Shown piece after piece: positions 37,655-49,300 of a stretch of DNA of 64,000 bases (the stretch's first letter is position 1; each line of letters starts with the position of its first letter). Below the pieces are notes generated by a model. The model was not told where the DNA came from. It saw only the letters and a program-made list of their open reading frames with translations, and made no database searches. The translations under genes were made by a program, and so were the position numbers. Origin of the DNA: Telmatactis stephensoni (taxonomy: Eukaryota > Cnidaria > Anthozoa > Actiniaria > Isophelliidae). The stretch covers positions 124,001-188,000 of the forward strand of contig JALIZF010001437.1 in the NCBI GenBank assembly GCA_029948255.1, in the 5' to 3' direction.

Positions 37655-37830
37655 TATGCTACAGGCTTTGCATTTTGTCGATTTTGGAACATTTTCCATG
37701 TGCTACAGGCTTTGCATTTTGGGTTATTTTTAAAGATTTCCTACGAACTACGGGCTGTGCATTTTGTTGATTTGGGGCAATTTTTGACTATTTTACATAA
37801 TATAGCCTTTGCATTTTGTCGAGTTTGCAG
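37655..37830. repeat. About 55-65-bp tandem repeat around GCATTTTGTCGATTT
   Basis: Four diverged copies of ATGCTACAGGCTTTGCATTTTG with variable spacers. They give the open frame at 37424-37924, which I do not consider a gene. Confidence 0.75.
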
Positions 37831-38129
37831 GTGGCGCGTTTTTGTTAAAAATTACCCCTTCGAATTTTCCTTTTTTCTTCCTTTTTCTAAAACTGGAATC
37901 GAAATTCTGAAGAGAAAGGTTTAGAACTGTGATGACGAAGGTCTAATGTGAATAAAAAATATTTGAAGTTATTTTGTGTATTGCCATTAAATGTACATGT
38001 TTTTAGTACTATTTATAACAGCTAACAGCAGTTGCCACAGCGGGCGCATACATGCAAGTACAAGTTGATTTTCCTTTCATTTTTCCTAGTTTCTCGTGCA
38101 ATAGATTTGTACAGTGAAGGTAGTCTAGA

Positions 38130-38270
38130 TGTATAATATATAATTATAATACAGTTCCAAATGAACGTAAAAGCACTACAGACGCAATACACTTAATGTA
38201 TACGAAAATACGTTTAATACTAGACATGTTTCGGCATAACCCATGCCATCTTCAGTAGATAAAGATTACA
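38130..38270 (-). mobile_element. Penelope/retrozyme-like fragment with hammerhead-like motif
   Basis: On the minus strand, 38258 to 38220 reads CTA, CTGAAGA, a hairpin GGCAT/ATGCC capped by GGGTT, CGAAAC, AT, GTC, TAG. These are the conserved strands of a hammerhead ribozyme (CUGANGA, GAAA, cleavage triplet GUC) in the right order, with a closing CTA/TAG helix I and a 2-bp helix III (AC/GU). One departure is a U between CUGAAGA and helix II, where G-C is usual. Minimal type I hammerheads with short helix III occur in Penelope-like elements and retrozymes. No reverse transcriptase is nearby. Confidence 0.5.
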
Positions 38271-39559
38271 AAGACAAACTTCTCCCTTTCTTTTCCCTCC
38301 TCCCCAGTCCTCTCCCCTTCCCCTTTCCCTTCCCTCTCCCCCTCCCCCTCCCCTTTGAGAGCCTGTAGGCAGGCTACATAAATCGTGAAAAGCAAATATC
38401 ATTGATCCGTGAATAGTACGGGACTCCCGGAATAAAAAAATCATATTTCCTTCTATCTCGTACCCACAGCCCACATCATTTTCGGCCTGCAGTCAATCAC
38501 GTAGAGCATGCGCAGTAGCATAGTTAACGGATTTGCGAGTGAGTGACTCATTTGCATATTTTGGCCCCTTAAAAATGGTGCAGCTTTAATGTGGAATTGT
38601 TCAAATCGACAAATCGACAAATGTCAAGACGAGACGGTAAGTAAACTTGTTTTCTTAAATTCTAAGCTTAATTTCCACAATTTCAGAGGTAAATTGTATA
38701 GTTGAGGAGAAGCCATATTTATTACACATATCTCTTTACAAGTAATTAGCCTGGGTTGCCTGTGATTCTGGAGGTGGAGCCACGCCCAGAAATTAATTAC
38801 TTACTTATCGATATTTTTGGAATTAAATATCAGAAACAAAGATAAAAAGCATCTAATGTTAATATAAAAAAGGTGTTATGAAGGATAGTGATCAGGTAGA
38901 GTATGCAGAGTAATTTTTGATTGACAGCTACGCCCCCTAAATAAATGCTACTTGGAGAACTATGTACATGAAAGTGATACAAAAGGGTTTTCCACTCGTG
39001 GTGTCAATGTGAAATCTTGCACAATGTTAAAGGCTTAGGCCTAAAGTAATAGATATGGAGCCACGCCTAAAAACAAGTACTTCCAGTTAATTTTATATCA
39101 ATCCGAATATATAATTAAAAAATTGAAAAAAATATACCTTTAATTTTAGTTTATAAGCGACATTTTCTTGGACTAATTTAGTTTTTTTTTTCTTTTTGCT
39201 TATGACACAAATTTACTTTGCGCTAATAAAAGCTCTAGAACTCTTGTATCAAATTAGCAATCTTTCCTGGAAAAATCACATAAAGTGGGCAAAGCAGTGG
39301 GAATTATATTAAAGTTGAGGCATTCCCTTCTCAAACTCTATAAATCTCATTTTCAACCATATCTTTATCTTAGATGAAGGTAAATATATGGATAACCCTT
39401 CAGTACTGGACAGGATTAAACCCACAATGTAATCTCCTTAAATGACTTCGAATGTGCCGATTTTTTTACTGATCTTATTTTGATTTGCTTTTTTCCTCTT
39501 TTTCTTCGGTCTTTTTCCCTTATACGAAAATCAAATTTGATAATTTTCCGTGTAATGAG

Positions 39560-39840
39560 TACCTTTGTTAGTTAACACGCGCGCTGATTGGCTGGCTATC
39601 ATGTTTATATCAGAGGACAGAGACATGACTGGCACAAAAACATTATTAAAAATATTTTATAAAAGCAATGTAAAACGATCGCTTATGTCTCTGTACTGTG
39701 ATATAAGCACGATAAAAGATGGAAAGCAATCGAAAAGCAAGATAAACTTGGCTACGTCTCTTGTTCCTAAGATTGCCTTTCTCTTGCTCTACATCTTCCA
39801 TCGTGTTTATATCACAGCACAGAGACGCGCGCGCCTTTTA
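39560..39840. repeat. Dispersed inverted-type repeat, related to 1.58-1.80 kb
   Basis: Outer sequences CGCGCTGATTGGCTGGCTAT..TTATATCAGAGGACAGAGAC at the left and TATATCACAGCACAGAGACG at the right are inverse-like. In the middle is ATGTCTCTGTACTGTGATAT. Matches the segment at 1575-1800 piecewise. No coding role. Confidence 0.6.
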
Positions 39841-40346
39841 TATTGCTTAATTATCTTACAAATTATTTCTCCTGTAAATCAAGATTTTACAAACTTTTAT
39901 TGGATTAACGTCAGCATTCATACGACAATGGTAAAGCGAATCGCGAAAGTGTACAGAAATTTCTAAAGAATTGTTTTAAACGTAAATATATAATATTTTA
40001 TTAATATATTAGGCATTAATTATACAAATCTGATCGTGCAATTTTTAAGAATATTATAGTAAAAAAACTAGCCATCCTTTATTTAAGTATTTGCCAAAGG
40101 TAAAACCATTATGTATAATTTTAGAAATAGCAGAAGCCACCTTTAAATTCTAAAGTAAATACTGAAAGATTTAAAATTATACTTCAAGTATAGATTGGCC
40201 ATATAATTAATTAATTATAGTCATATCATGTTATTATTCATATTTATATATGACTATTTATTTTACTTAGTGTTTTATTCAATTTCAAGAGGAATTTCAT
40301 CGATTTAGATAAAGACATCTTAAAATGCCTCATGATCTTTGTTGCC

Positions 40347-43300
40347 TCATGGAGTTCCTGTGTATACACCACTGAGAAACGTTTCGGCCTGTGATTCTGT
40401 GCATGCGCGGTAGCCTTCGTTATGGTATGCCGTGAACATGGAACGAGTAAACATTTGATTGGCTGTGTTGTGGAATGGAAATTGACCACAGATAGATCCA
40501 AATAAGAACCGGCATATTTTGGAATGACAGCATTCAAAACAACAACCAGCTAGTTGGTCTACGTCCGGTGCGTCCATCACAGGACCTTTGTACCAGGCCT
40601 CCTCGTCCACATCCTCTCCATAATCCTTCCAGTTATATCGTTCTTCAGAACTTTTGATTCCTGTGCTAGGATGTCTTGGAGATAGCAGCAAAACTTCACC
40701 ATCGCCAACTTTCCTTTCTGCCAAGCCATACTTTTCGTAGTACTCTACAAGAAATCGATAATATCTTGGCAGCTCTCCGTCAGGCTTTTCAACGAACGCA
40801 CTACGAATGTCCTCAACCACGTCACGACCGCTGACCCCAATAAATGAACAACGCAGTTTGTCACGTGCTTGTTGCAGTGCTGTAACAAGGGCAGTAGCAT
40901 AAGTATTTCCTTCTTCGATATCACCGCCGTTGACAACAACGATGCGAGAGAGTCGTAGTTTGAACAAAGGCAGTATGCCCAGGTTCTCGATATGACCTCC
41001 GTCGCTCAGCTCCAATACGGGAGGAGGCGTGGGGCCGACGTTTGTGAGACCCAGAAACCTGCGCAGGAGTCTAACCTGGTAGATGTTGATGACACACCAC
41101 CTTAAAAAATAGAAACATGTTATTTAGACTGTCATCCCCCGAATTTAGGCTTGTAGCCAACATAGTCACAACCCAAGTAGTAGATTTGCCCCTCCCCGCA
41201 CCTGTCCGGCTCACTGACCTCCCTTCTGGTTCTGGTTACCTACCTCGTAGGTAAACATCGCATTTTCTATACATCACCTTGAAGCTCTGCCTCGATAAAA
41301 ATCTTGCACTGGCTGTGGGCATGCCATCGCTTCATCATTTTATTTTTTACATTGCAAGTACAGGAACTACAGAATCTATACGCGGCAGTTATCATGATTA
41401 TGTCTCAACGTTTTTGATAGGACAAAACAAAACTATTCACAGAAGAAGTCGTGCAAATGGAGGAATACCGCAGCTGCAGTCCTATTTTCATAACGGTTAG
41501 GAATTGTGTTTTCCTTCTTCAATTGAGCTACATCCATAAAGACCAATGTTTAATTTTGGTCACTGGTCAACTAAACTTGCCCTCAGACGTTTATGTGGTC
41601 CATTTGCGCTGCCTGTAAAAATTCTATTGAGAAATGTCCGAGTTTCAAATGAAATCCACTGTACCTGACAAATCTTCTCATACATCCGGGGTTTGGAGCT
41701 CCTGTAGGTACCATGGCAACCAATGTCAAAATGACAAGAATGCTTAGGACCATGACAATAGCTACTGTATCCAAATACTTGGGTGCTCCACAGAAACGTG
41801 CCACAGGGATACCAAGAAGAGGAATTGCTATTAGAAGCTGGATCGTCATTGGCATTGCCTGTCAAAGAAAAGAAAAAAACATTTTACATAGGACTGGTTC
41901 ACGAACCAGTGTAGGTTCGGTTCACGCCCAACTTAGAAAACAATGAAAACGGAATGAGAAACTGAAGTAGCTCTGTTCGACATTGTCCTAAGTGTTCGAT
42001 GCTGTAATAGGTCATGAACCCAAGCATATTATACTGTCACTAGTTTCTCGTCCAAATTCCCTAGGAACGCTGTGTGACTGCGAGCAGAGGTTATTCTCCT
42101 CTTACACTGGAAGCCAACAAGACAAAAGGGCCTCTGCTCGCAGGGTAACTTGTTTCGGAAGTCAATATTCATTGTGGTAGAATTTTCGCAGTAATAATTT
42201 TTACTCAGGCGGCGCTCCGTAGAAGCGAGTGTCTCTATTGCCACAGGAAACCCAAGAATTGCCTGGGCTGATGCTTACCCTAACTATGCACGGCATATTT
42301 CTTCCAAGCCCTGGCTGTGATACCAAACCTTTACCCATTCCCATTCCAAGAAAAATTTGTAGATCACGAATGGACTGAACCCCGTCACCATAGCCACCAA
42401 GATCGTATGACAGAACAGCTGCGGACGTTGCCATGGCAGAGTGTAATTTGATATCACGTGGTTGCACAAAGCCTTCTTGGTCAAACTGCTTTTCACCTGG
42501 TAGACGATCGATGCGTTCAATCATCGATGGAGACAGCACTAAAAGCTCGTAGTTCTTCTCTCCTCTTTCATTTGATTTCCGCCAGTTGTTCACCGTCACA
42601 TTACACTTGTATTCTGGTTTAAGGTCGATAAGATCACCCATTGTTAATGGACTGTTGAGGTTTTCTTGTTTCGGCTTACAACAGTGCGTCGCCCAGGGAA
42701 TGAAGTCAGTGCAAGAAATGAAAGATGCCCGGGAGCTCTCGGGAGAAAAGAACGTTTTTACCAGCATCCATCTGAAATGAGGATGCCATCATTTATTTAC
42801 ACTGCTTTTTAAAATACGCGTTGGCGACCGCTGGGTTAGGCGACAAGTTGTAATTCAGAGAATGGTCGCAGTGACTGTGCGCACTGGATTGCCTTGTTAC
42901 GACCGACCCCAGCGACATACCAAAAAGTATCCTTGGGGATCCAGGGCGAAAGGGGGGGAGGGGAGGGGAAGAGAAAGGGAAAGCGCGAAAGGACGCCACG
43001 TACCTTCGCCCTGAATCCCTGAGGACAAGGTACAACAAACCTGTCACGAGGAGTGTCTACTTATTGTCACGTACTACCACATGCGCATTCTAATTGGTAA
43101 TCATGTCACGTATTGTTACTGTAGGTATTGCTCGCGGTCTCAACAAAACATCTAATTGTCGTTACCCCACTCTAAATGGTAACCACTTATAAAGGTGACT
43201 TAAGGTATCAGGGTACCCCTAGCGACCGGTGTGCGTTCAACTCTATATTGCGCCAAAACTTTTAGTCTAAACCACATTAAAGTATACATTTTTAGAAAGC

Positions 43301-46300
43301 TGAATAAATGTAGAAACTATCTTTCTGAGATCATGAGATATCACTTGTCAAAAGTGTGTCTCAGATTTTTGATTAGTTGCCCCGTTGTTCTGTTATACGT
43401 TCCTAAAGTTACAACACCGCCAAAATAGCTGTATCTGATACAAAACAGACGATAACTTTGGAATGGAGCAAAAAATCGAAAATCAGAGACATACTTTTAA
43501 AGAACAACTATCGAAGATGACCTCTGCCAAATTTCAGTTGAATCCATTAAAATCCCTTTGACCGGGAACTCAAAATACACGGCTAAATGAACGTAAATTC
43601 ACTTCCGAGAAAAACGTAGCCTGCGTAGCTGGCGGTTTAAGGTGATTGGGGAGAGGGGAGGGGGACTGGGGAGAAGGGAGAGGGGAGGGGAGGGGAGGGG
43701 AGGGGAGGGGAGGAGGAGATGAGAAACAGGCGGTTTCTTCTCCCCCTTCTCCTTTCTTTCCCCCTTCCCTCCCCCTTAAACCGCCAGCTACGCAGGCTAT
43801 CTTGATGACAGGTCAATTGACAAGTGATGTCAACAGATAATTGACAAGGATTAAGCCGGAAAAAAGTTTTTCGCTTATAACTCGCTATTAAAAATCGCTA
43901 GTGAAATAATTTTTTCACTAAATCATAGCTTATTGTGTATTCTATCAGAAAATGTAAAAAAGTAAAAATCGATCCTTTTGAGAAACTTTGGGGTACCCTG
44001 ATACCTTAACGGTAAGCGAACCGCTGTAGTTAAATGTTCTACTAATCATAGTCTTATGCGAACATTCACCTTTAGTTGCCTCACTCTAAATGATGACAAA
44101 CTTTTTGACCGCGAACAATATCCTACCTATTAATCACCTCCGTTATACAAAAGAGAACGTACAGTTTAGCGGGAAGGTTTTGGTCTTATAACAGATATAG
44201 ATAGTCCGGTGTATTTATTACATACTGTGGGAGTTACATGGGGAGTGGTCCCTCTTCTTATAACAGATATAGATAGTCCGGTGTATTTATTACATACTGT
44301 GGGAGTTACATGGGGAGTGGTCCCTCTTCTTATAACAGATATAGATAGTCCGGTGTATTTATTACATACTGTGGGAGTTACATGGGGAGTGGTCCCTCTT
44401 CTTATAACAGGTATAGATAGTCCGGTGTATATATTACATACTGTGGGAGTTACATGGGGAGTGGTCCCTCTTCTTATAACAGATATAGATAGTCCGGTGT
44501 ATATATTACATACTGTGGGAGTTACATGGGGAGTGGTCCCTCTTCTTATAACAGATATAGATAGTCCGGTGTATTTATTACATACTATGAGAGTTACATG
44601 GGGAGTGGTCCCTCTTCTTATAACAGATATAGATAGTCCGGTGTATATATTACATACTGTGGGAGTTACATGGGGAGTGGTCCCTCTTCTTATAACAGGT
44701 ATAGATAGTCCGGTGTATTTATTACATACTGTGGGAGTTACATGGGGAGTGGTCCCTCCTCTTAATTATAGCAGATAGATAGTCCACTGTATTGAATACA
44801 TACTATGAGAGTTACATGGGGAGTGGTCCCTCTTCTTATAGCAGATAGATAGTCCACTGTATTGAATACATACTATGAGAGTTACATGGGGAGTGGTCCC
44901 TCTTCTTATAACAGATATAGATAGTCCGGTGTATTTATTACATACTGTGGGAGTTACATGGGGAGTGGTCCCTCTTCTTATAACAGATATAGATAGTCCG
45001 GTGTATTTATTACATACTGTGGGAGTTACATGGGGAGTGGTCCCTCCTCTTATAGCAGATAGATAGTCCACTGTATTGAATACATACTATGAGAGTTACA
45101 TGGGGAGTGGTCCCTCTTCTTATAGCACAAGTCCACTGTATTGAATACATACTTTGGGAGTTACATGGGGCCGGGCCGGGAGTGGTTCGGGGAGGACTTT
45201 TACTGATTCTCATCCTGAAGGGACTTGGGTAAGATGCTTGATTCTTCGATCCTTCCATTTTTTCTTGAATACCCGTTTCAAGGAGAATAAGCTAGAATAA
45301 TATTTTAGAATGCATATTTCTTACGCGTTGTACATGTGCACTGCGTTTTTCTGTAAAGCTCCCAAAAATGGATGAAGCCACAACAAGAGACCAGAGATCG
45401 ACAACATAACCAGGAAGCGATGCTGCGTGTAGTATACCCCAAGGATTGCTGTCTTGTAGACTCGCCATTTTACAGTATACGCGCAGAAATACACAATCAA
45501 CGCGAGCGATGCCGCGCTGCGAAGTGGCGGGATTCCAAGCCATACGAAGATACTTAGAACAAGAATAAGAGCATTTGCCCACAGTGGAGTTACTACAATG
45601 TACTGTTCAATCAGCCACGGTAGAAATACCATCGCAAAAGTAAAACCACTCAACCACAAGCAGACACGAAAGAGATTGAAAAGCACACTTCGACCTTGCA
45701 CTATTGATCTGAGAAAATAAAGAAGCAGAAATATCAGAAACAAGATTGCGAAGAGAGAAACGGTTTCGAGCATTAAAGGACCCACGAAAGGTACACATTC
45801 ATGAGTGTTTGTCATGTTAAAAGATATAATTATTGCTGGATTTTGTTTGATTTGTGAAGCTGTGAAAGTGTGGTTTTCACCACGAGGGCAAGTGAAAGGT
45901 GCACGAAGTATGTCACCAAAAAAGAAGTCAATGACGTAGGCTGTAATAATGGCGAGCATAAACAGCAAAGCGGCAGGTAGGATGATGACCACAGTAATCA
46001 CGAGGCAGACCAGTCGTAGTGCGTCTAAACAGCCTTTACATGGGTTGCTGCAGTAACACAATGGATTACTGTGTTGGCGCAGATGCTCAAAGTATTTCTT
46101 GTGCCATTCACGGTCATCTTTGAACTCATTACGGTACTTCCAATCAAGGTACGATGCCCCAGTGTACCCCCCACCGGACACACAACTCAGGTAGTCAAAG
46201 GTAACCGCTTTTTGAAGTAATCTTCGTAGAACACCAGAGCAGAAAGCTGCCGATCTTATGCCACCACCAGAGAATGCAATACCGACTTTACTGTCAGCAG

Positions 46301-46313
46301 TTTTTTGAGACAT
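40347..46313 (-). CDS. Multi-pass membrane patatin-like phospholipase
   Basis: Ser-Asp dyad acyl hydrolase of the patatin family, probably acting on membrane phospholipids. Four exons join in frame to 809 codons: 46313-45325, 42771-42279, 41858-41665, 41100-40347 (donors GTAAGA, GTAAGC, GTACAG; phases 2, 0, 2). The N-terminus MSQKTADSKVGIAFSGGGIR gives the GGGIR oxyanion-hole motif. The nucleophile motif is SCVSGGGYTG (Ser in V-S-G-G). The catalytic Asp is in ELSDGGHIENLGI in exon 4. Between Ser and Asp is a large insertion with about seven hydrophobic segments (five in exon 1, two in exon 3), so the active site would be assembled across a membrane domain. ATG 46313 is the natural start, since the patatin motif begins 10 residues later. 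It ends Cys-rich and then YTGTP. No frame defect. Intron 1 holds a TTAA element and a VNTR. Substrate unknown. Confidence 0.92.
43204..44005. mobile_element. TTAA-flanked element, copy 2 (inverted), with nested hairpin
   Basis: Same ends as copy 1 (GGTATCAGGGTACCCC and inverse), bordered by TTAA (43200-43203 and 44006-44009), in the opposite orientation. The interior matches copy 1, except that about 245 bases of copy 1 (roughly 6910-7155) are replaced by the G/C-skewed hairpin at 43617-43799. It lies in intron 1 of the phospholipase gene. Confidence 0.9.
43617..43799. mobile_element. 183-bp hairpin element with GGGGA arms
   Basis: Arms TAGCCTGCGTAGCTGGCGG + TTTAAGG and the exact inverse at the right end enclose a purine-rich run (GGGGAGGGGA)n and a short pyrimidine-rich return. 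No ORF. It is inserted in, or has replaced part of, the TTAA element copy 2. Confidence 0.85.
44184..45170. repeat. 72-bp VNTR in intron 1 of the phospholipase
   Basis: About 13 copies of a 72-bp unit with CTTATAACAGATATAGATAG, TCCGGTGTATTTATTACATA and GTTACATGGGGAGTGGTCCC. GTCC starts at 44204, 44276 and 44348, exactly 72 apart. A shorter variant with GCAGATAGATAGTCCACTG and TTGAATACATAC occurs in the right part. Because 72 is a multiple of 3, long open frames persist on both strands; they are not genes. Confidence 0.96.
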
Positions 46314-49300
46314 CCTGTAGTAAATTCAAGAAGCATGTCTTAGAACTGTATTTGAACTTGCATTCCTATACGACAATTTTTTTTAGATAGCGGGGGTTTG
46401 AGATAATAATAGCAGGAGAGCATATCTAGGAAAAAGAGAGTCCGTGCTTGTTCTAAACCTTCTGCAGACATGCAATTGTAATGTTGCTGCGTACTGGAAC
46501 GACAATTTAGAACGACTTCACGTCACAACGTGGCGAGCGTGTCTCCAGGAAATAGTCCAGATGAAAACCCGTTTTAGTATATATAATAACAGCATAATAT
46601 AATATACAGTCGAGCCTGTATATAACGGCCCTGTATTAAGCGACCACCCTCTATTAAGCAGCGTACATACAATAATATAAATAGTAAATAATTATGTAAA
46701 TGTGTAAGAAAATAAAGTAAAATTACAAAGATCAAATATTTCAAATTTAACAGGACGAGCGCAAGCCTCTACACAGGCAAATCTATTGCCATAGAAAATT
46801 TGCTTGTGTGTAATAAAATTCAAATATTCTAATATTTATTTATATTAGCTGGAAGTCGATTGGTTACCATGGTAACGACATTCTCTTTAACTTATAGAAC
46901 GTACAAAATCAATGACGTATTGTATTCTACCTATTTTCGGACTAAAAAGTAGGCTCTACGTACTACAGTTTTCCCACGAGGATCCCAATTCTCCACCTCC
47001 CACCACTCAACAAACCAACCAACCAACCAACAGACAGACACACAGACAGACAGACAAACAAAGAAACAGACAGACAAGCAAACACACAAACAACCCGAGA
47101 CACAAATAAACACTGGCAACAAACAAACAAAAACAATAGCTAACTGATCTCTCTTAAAATGACTGGTTTTCATTCAATCTTTATGGTACCTCTCCCCCTG
47201 TCCCCACAAGGTCCCCTCTCCAAATGCAAATTTGCTAAGCAATGAAACGATGAAGTAGATAGGATGACAAAAGATTTTAATCTAAAAAAACAATACGACT
47301 ATAGTGAAAACAGTGACAAGAGCAAAAAAGGGTTCTCGCTCTGTCCACTTTGTTGAATAAAATTTTTCTGTGAAGTTTATAATTTCTCTTAACGGCTTTA
47401 GAACTCAGCGCGTTCAGTCCAAAACTCATCATATTAATATAAATCTACTAGTATTCTAATGCAAAACTCGCATTTGGCTGCTCTACTCACCTAATAATGA
47501 AACAGAAAAGGTGGGTAGAGAAAATAGGGATTCAAGATTTGCAAATTATCAACAGCTTTATATGTATAAAACATGGTTTGTAGTTATATTTTGCCGTAAA
47601 TTAGTACCACTACTGTAGTGGTATTTATACAAAAGAACACATCCAAATGTTAATCTAAGAATTTTTTGCAATTTTGGATTGCAGAGTCATGACTAATCAC
47701 CTACATCTACGGACTACTTCGCTGAAAAGTTAAAAAATTGGCTTTCAAGCGCAAACCAAGATAATTAACTAAATTATATGTATTCAAGTAAAATATCAAG
47801 AAGAAATAATCCAAAGTGAAAAAAATTACTCGGTTTTCGGTCCTTTGATTTCGTTTTTAATTTGGTCGATTTTTGGCGTGAATGGCTCAGTTCAAAATAC
47901 AACAAACTCTTCAGTACGTATGCGAGCAACGGTTTACGCTCATTTGTGACTGGACAAAAACGGTACGTACTGTTGAAAAAAGAACTTTCTGAATAAGACA
48001 AACAGGGAATAAATAAGTGTAGAATAACTTTTTATTACCCTTCAATAACTTTTCTGCAGGATTCTTTAGGATGAATCTGTATATTTTGAAAAGCTGCACT
48101 TTCACCGAGTTCACGAGTGTCATGAGGTTCTCCTAAACGTGAACGGCTGATTTATTTTGACGTGAAACGTGATTCAAGGTCTAAAATCTTTTTGCGTCCA
48201 CGTGAAAGGAACTTTTGATATTTTTTTGAATGTGAAAGAGATTTTTTAATTTTGCGTGACGTGGAAAAGGATCACTGAATTTTTTAACGTGATTTCATTT
48301 TGTAAAGGGGGTATAGGAGACCCTGGAGTCTCGGTCAGCTCGCTCGTTTTTCGTCTTTTCACAGGAACAACACAAAGAAATCTCCACAAGCATCAGATAA
48401 TCCGTACTTCTTATGTTTTTTTTTGAGAGTTTGGACTTCTTCTATGATTAAATCACTTCTTCAGTTTATGCCGATTTTCCAAGCTTCCAAAAAGACACTA
48501 CTGAAGTTGCCATGGAAACTATAATTGTGACTGTTTTCCGAGTTATGCACGAACACCAGCAGGAACACCTAGAAAAAATAGGCGCACAAAATGCGCATGT
48601 AGCTACAGCCTTACAACGATTTTCAGAATTACGCGAACTCATGCATTGAAAAAGTCCGTTAATTGGAATTTGGTTATTCACCTCTGTCAGTCAATTTTAA
48701 GAATTAAAAATACGAAGATTTAACTTATACGAAAATCATATTTAACTTTTACAGGTCATTTAAAGATCATTATTCGTCATTTGGTGTGCTTTTAGGGATC
48801 TTTATGAGTATTTTTTGGGTTGTTTGTTTGAAGTGGCCGAAAAAAACAAATTCCCGCAACGGACTGTTTGGAGGTCAGAGTTCACATTATTTAGAAAATC
48901 GCTGTTATCTAGAAAGGAATTGTTCGGAACAGTTATTACATTTTTTACAATAACAAATAATCATTGGGATTGAAATGGGATTCCTCAAGGAACGTGTTTG
49001 ATTGCACGTGTAATAAAAGTACATACTGTATTGAAAACGGTTAATTTATTCAGAGTTAACTCTAATTTATTCAATCAATTCTGAAGTACCTATTATAAAG
49101 AAGCCCTGTCTCAATCGGTCCTAAAGTAAAATTTAAAAGAAACGTTGGGAATCAGCTACTAAAATAACTAAGGAGAAACTGTCAGATGAGAAGTCACGTC
49201 AGTCAACCAGTCATGCTCCTGATCACTATGTCCCTATGTCCTGGTCGACGCAATATACATTTCCGTAGAATCCACATCAAATAAGATATGAAATAGCTTA

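Noticed and set aside
37424..37924. 166-codon open frame
   Set aside because: Runs through an antisense SINE and a GCATTTTGTCG tandem repeat; no recognisable protein.
44209..44778. 189-codon repeated open frame, candidate repeat protein
   Set aside because: Comes from the 72-bp VNTR; open on both strands and inside an intron of the phospholipase.
46606..46670. Pogo/Tigger-like terminal repeat (CAGTCGAGCCTGTATATAAC)
   Set aside because: Only one end seen; no inverse partner or transposase found nearby.
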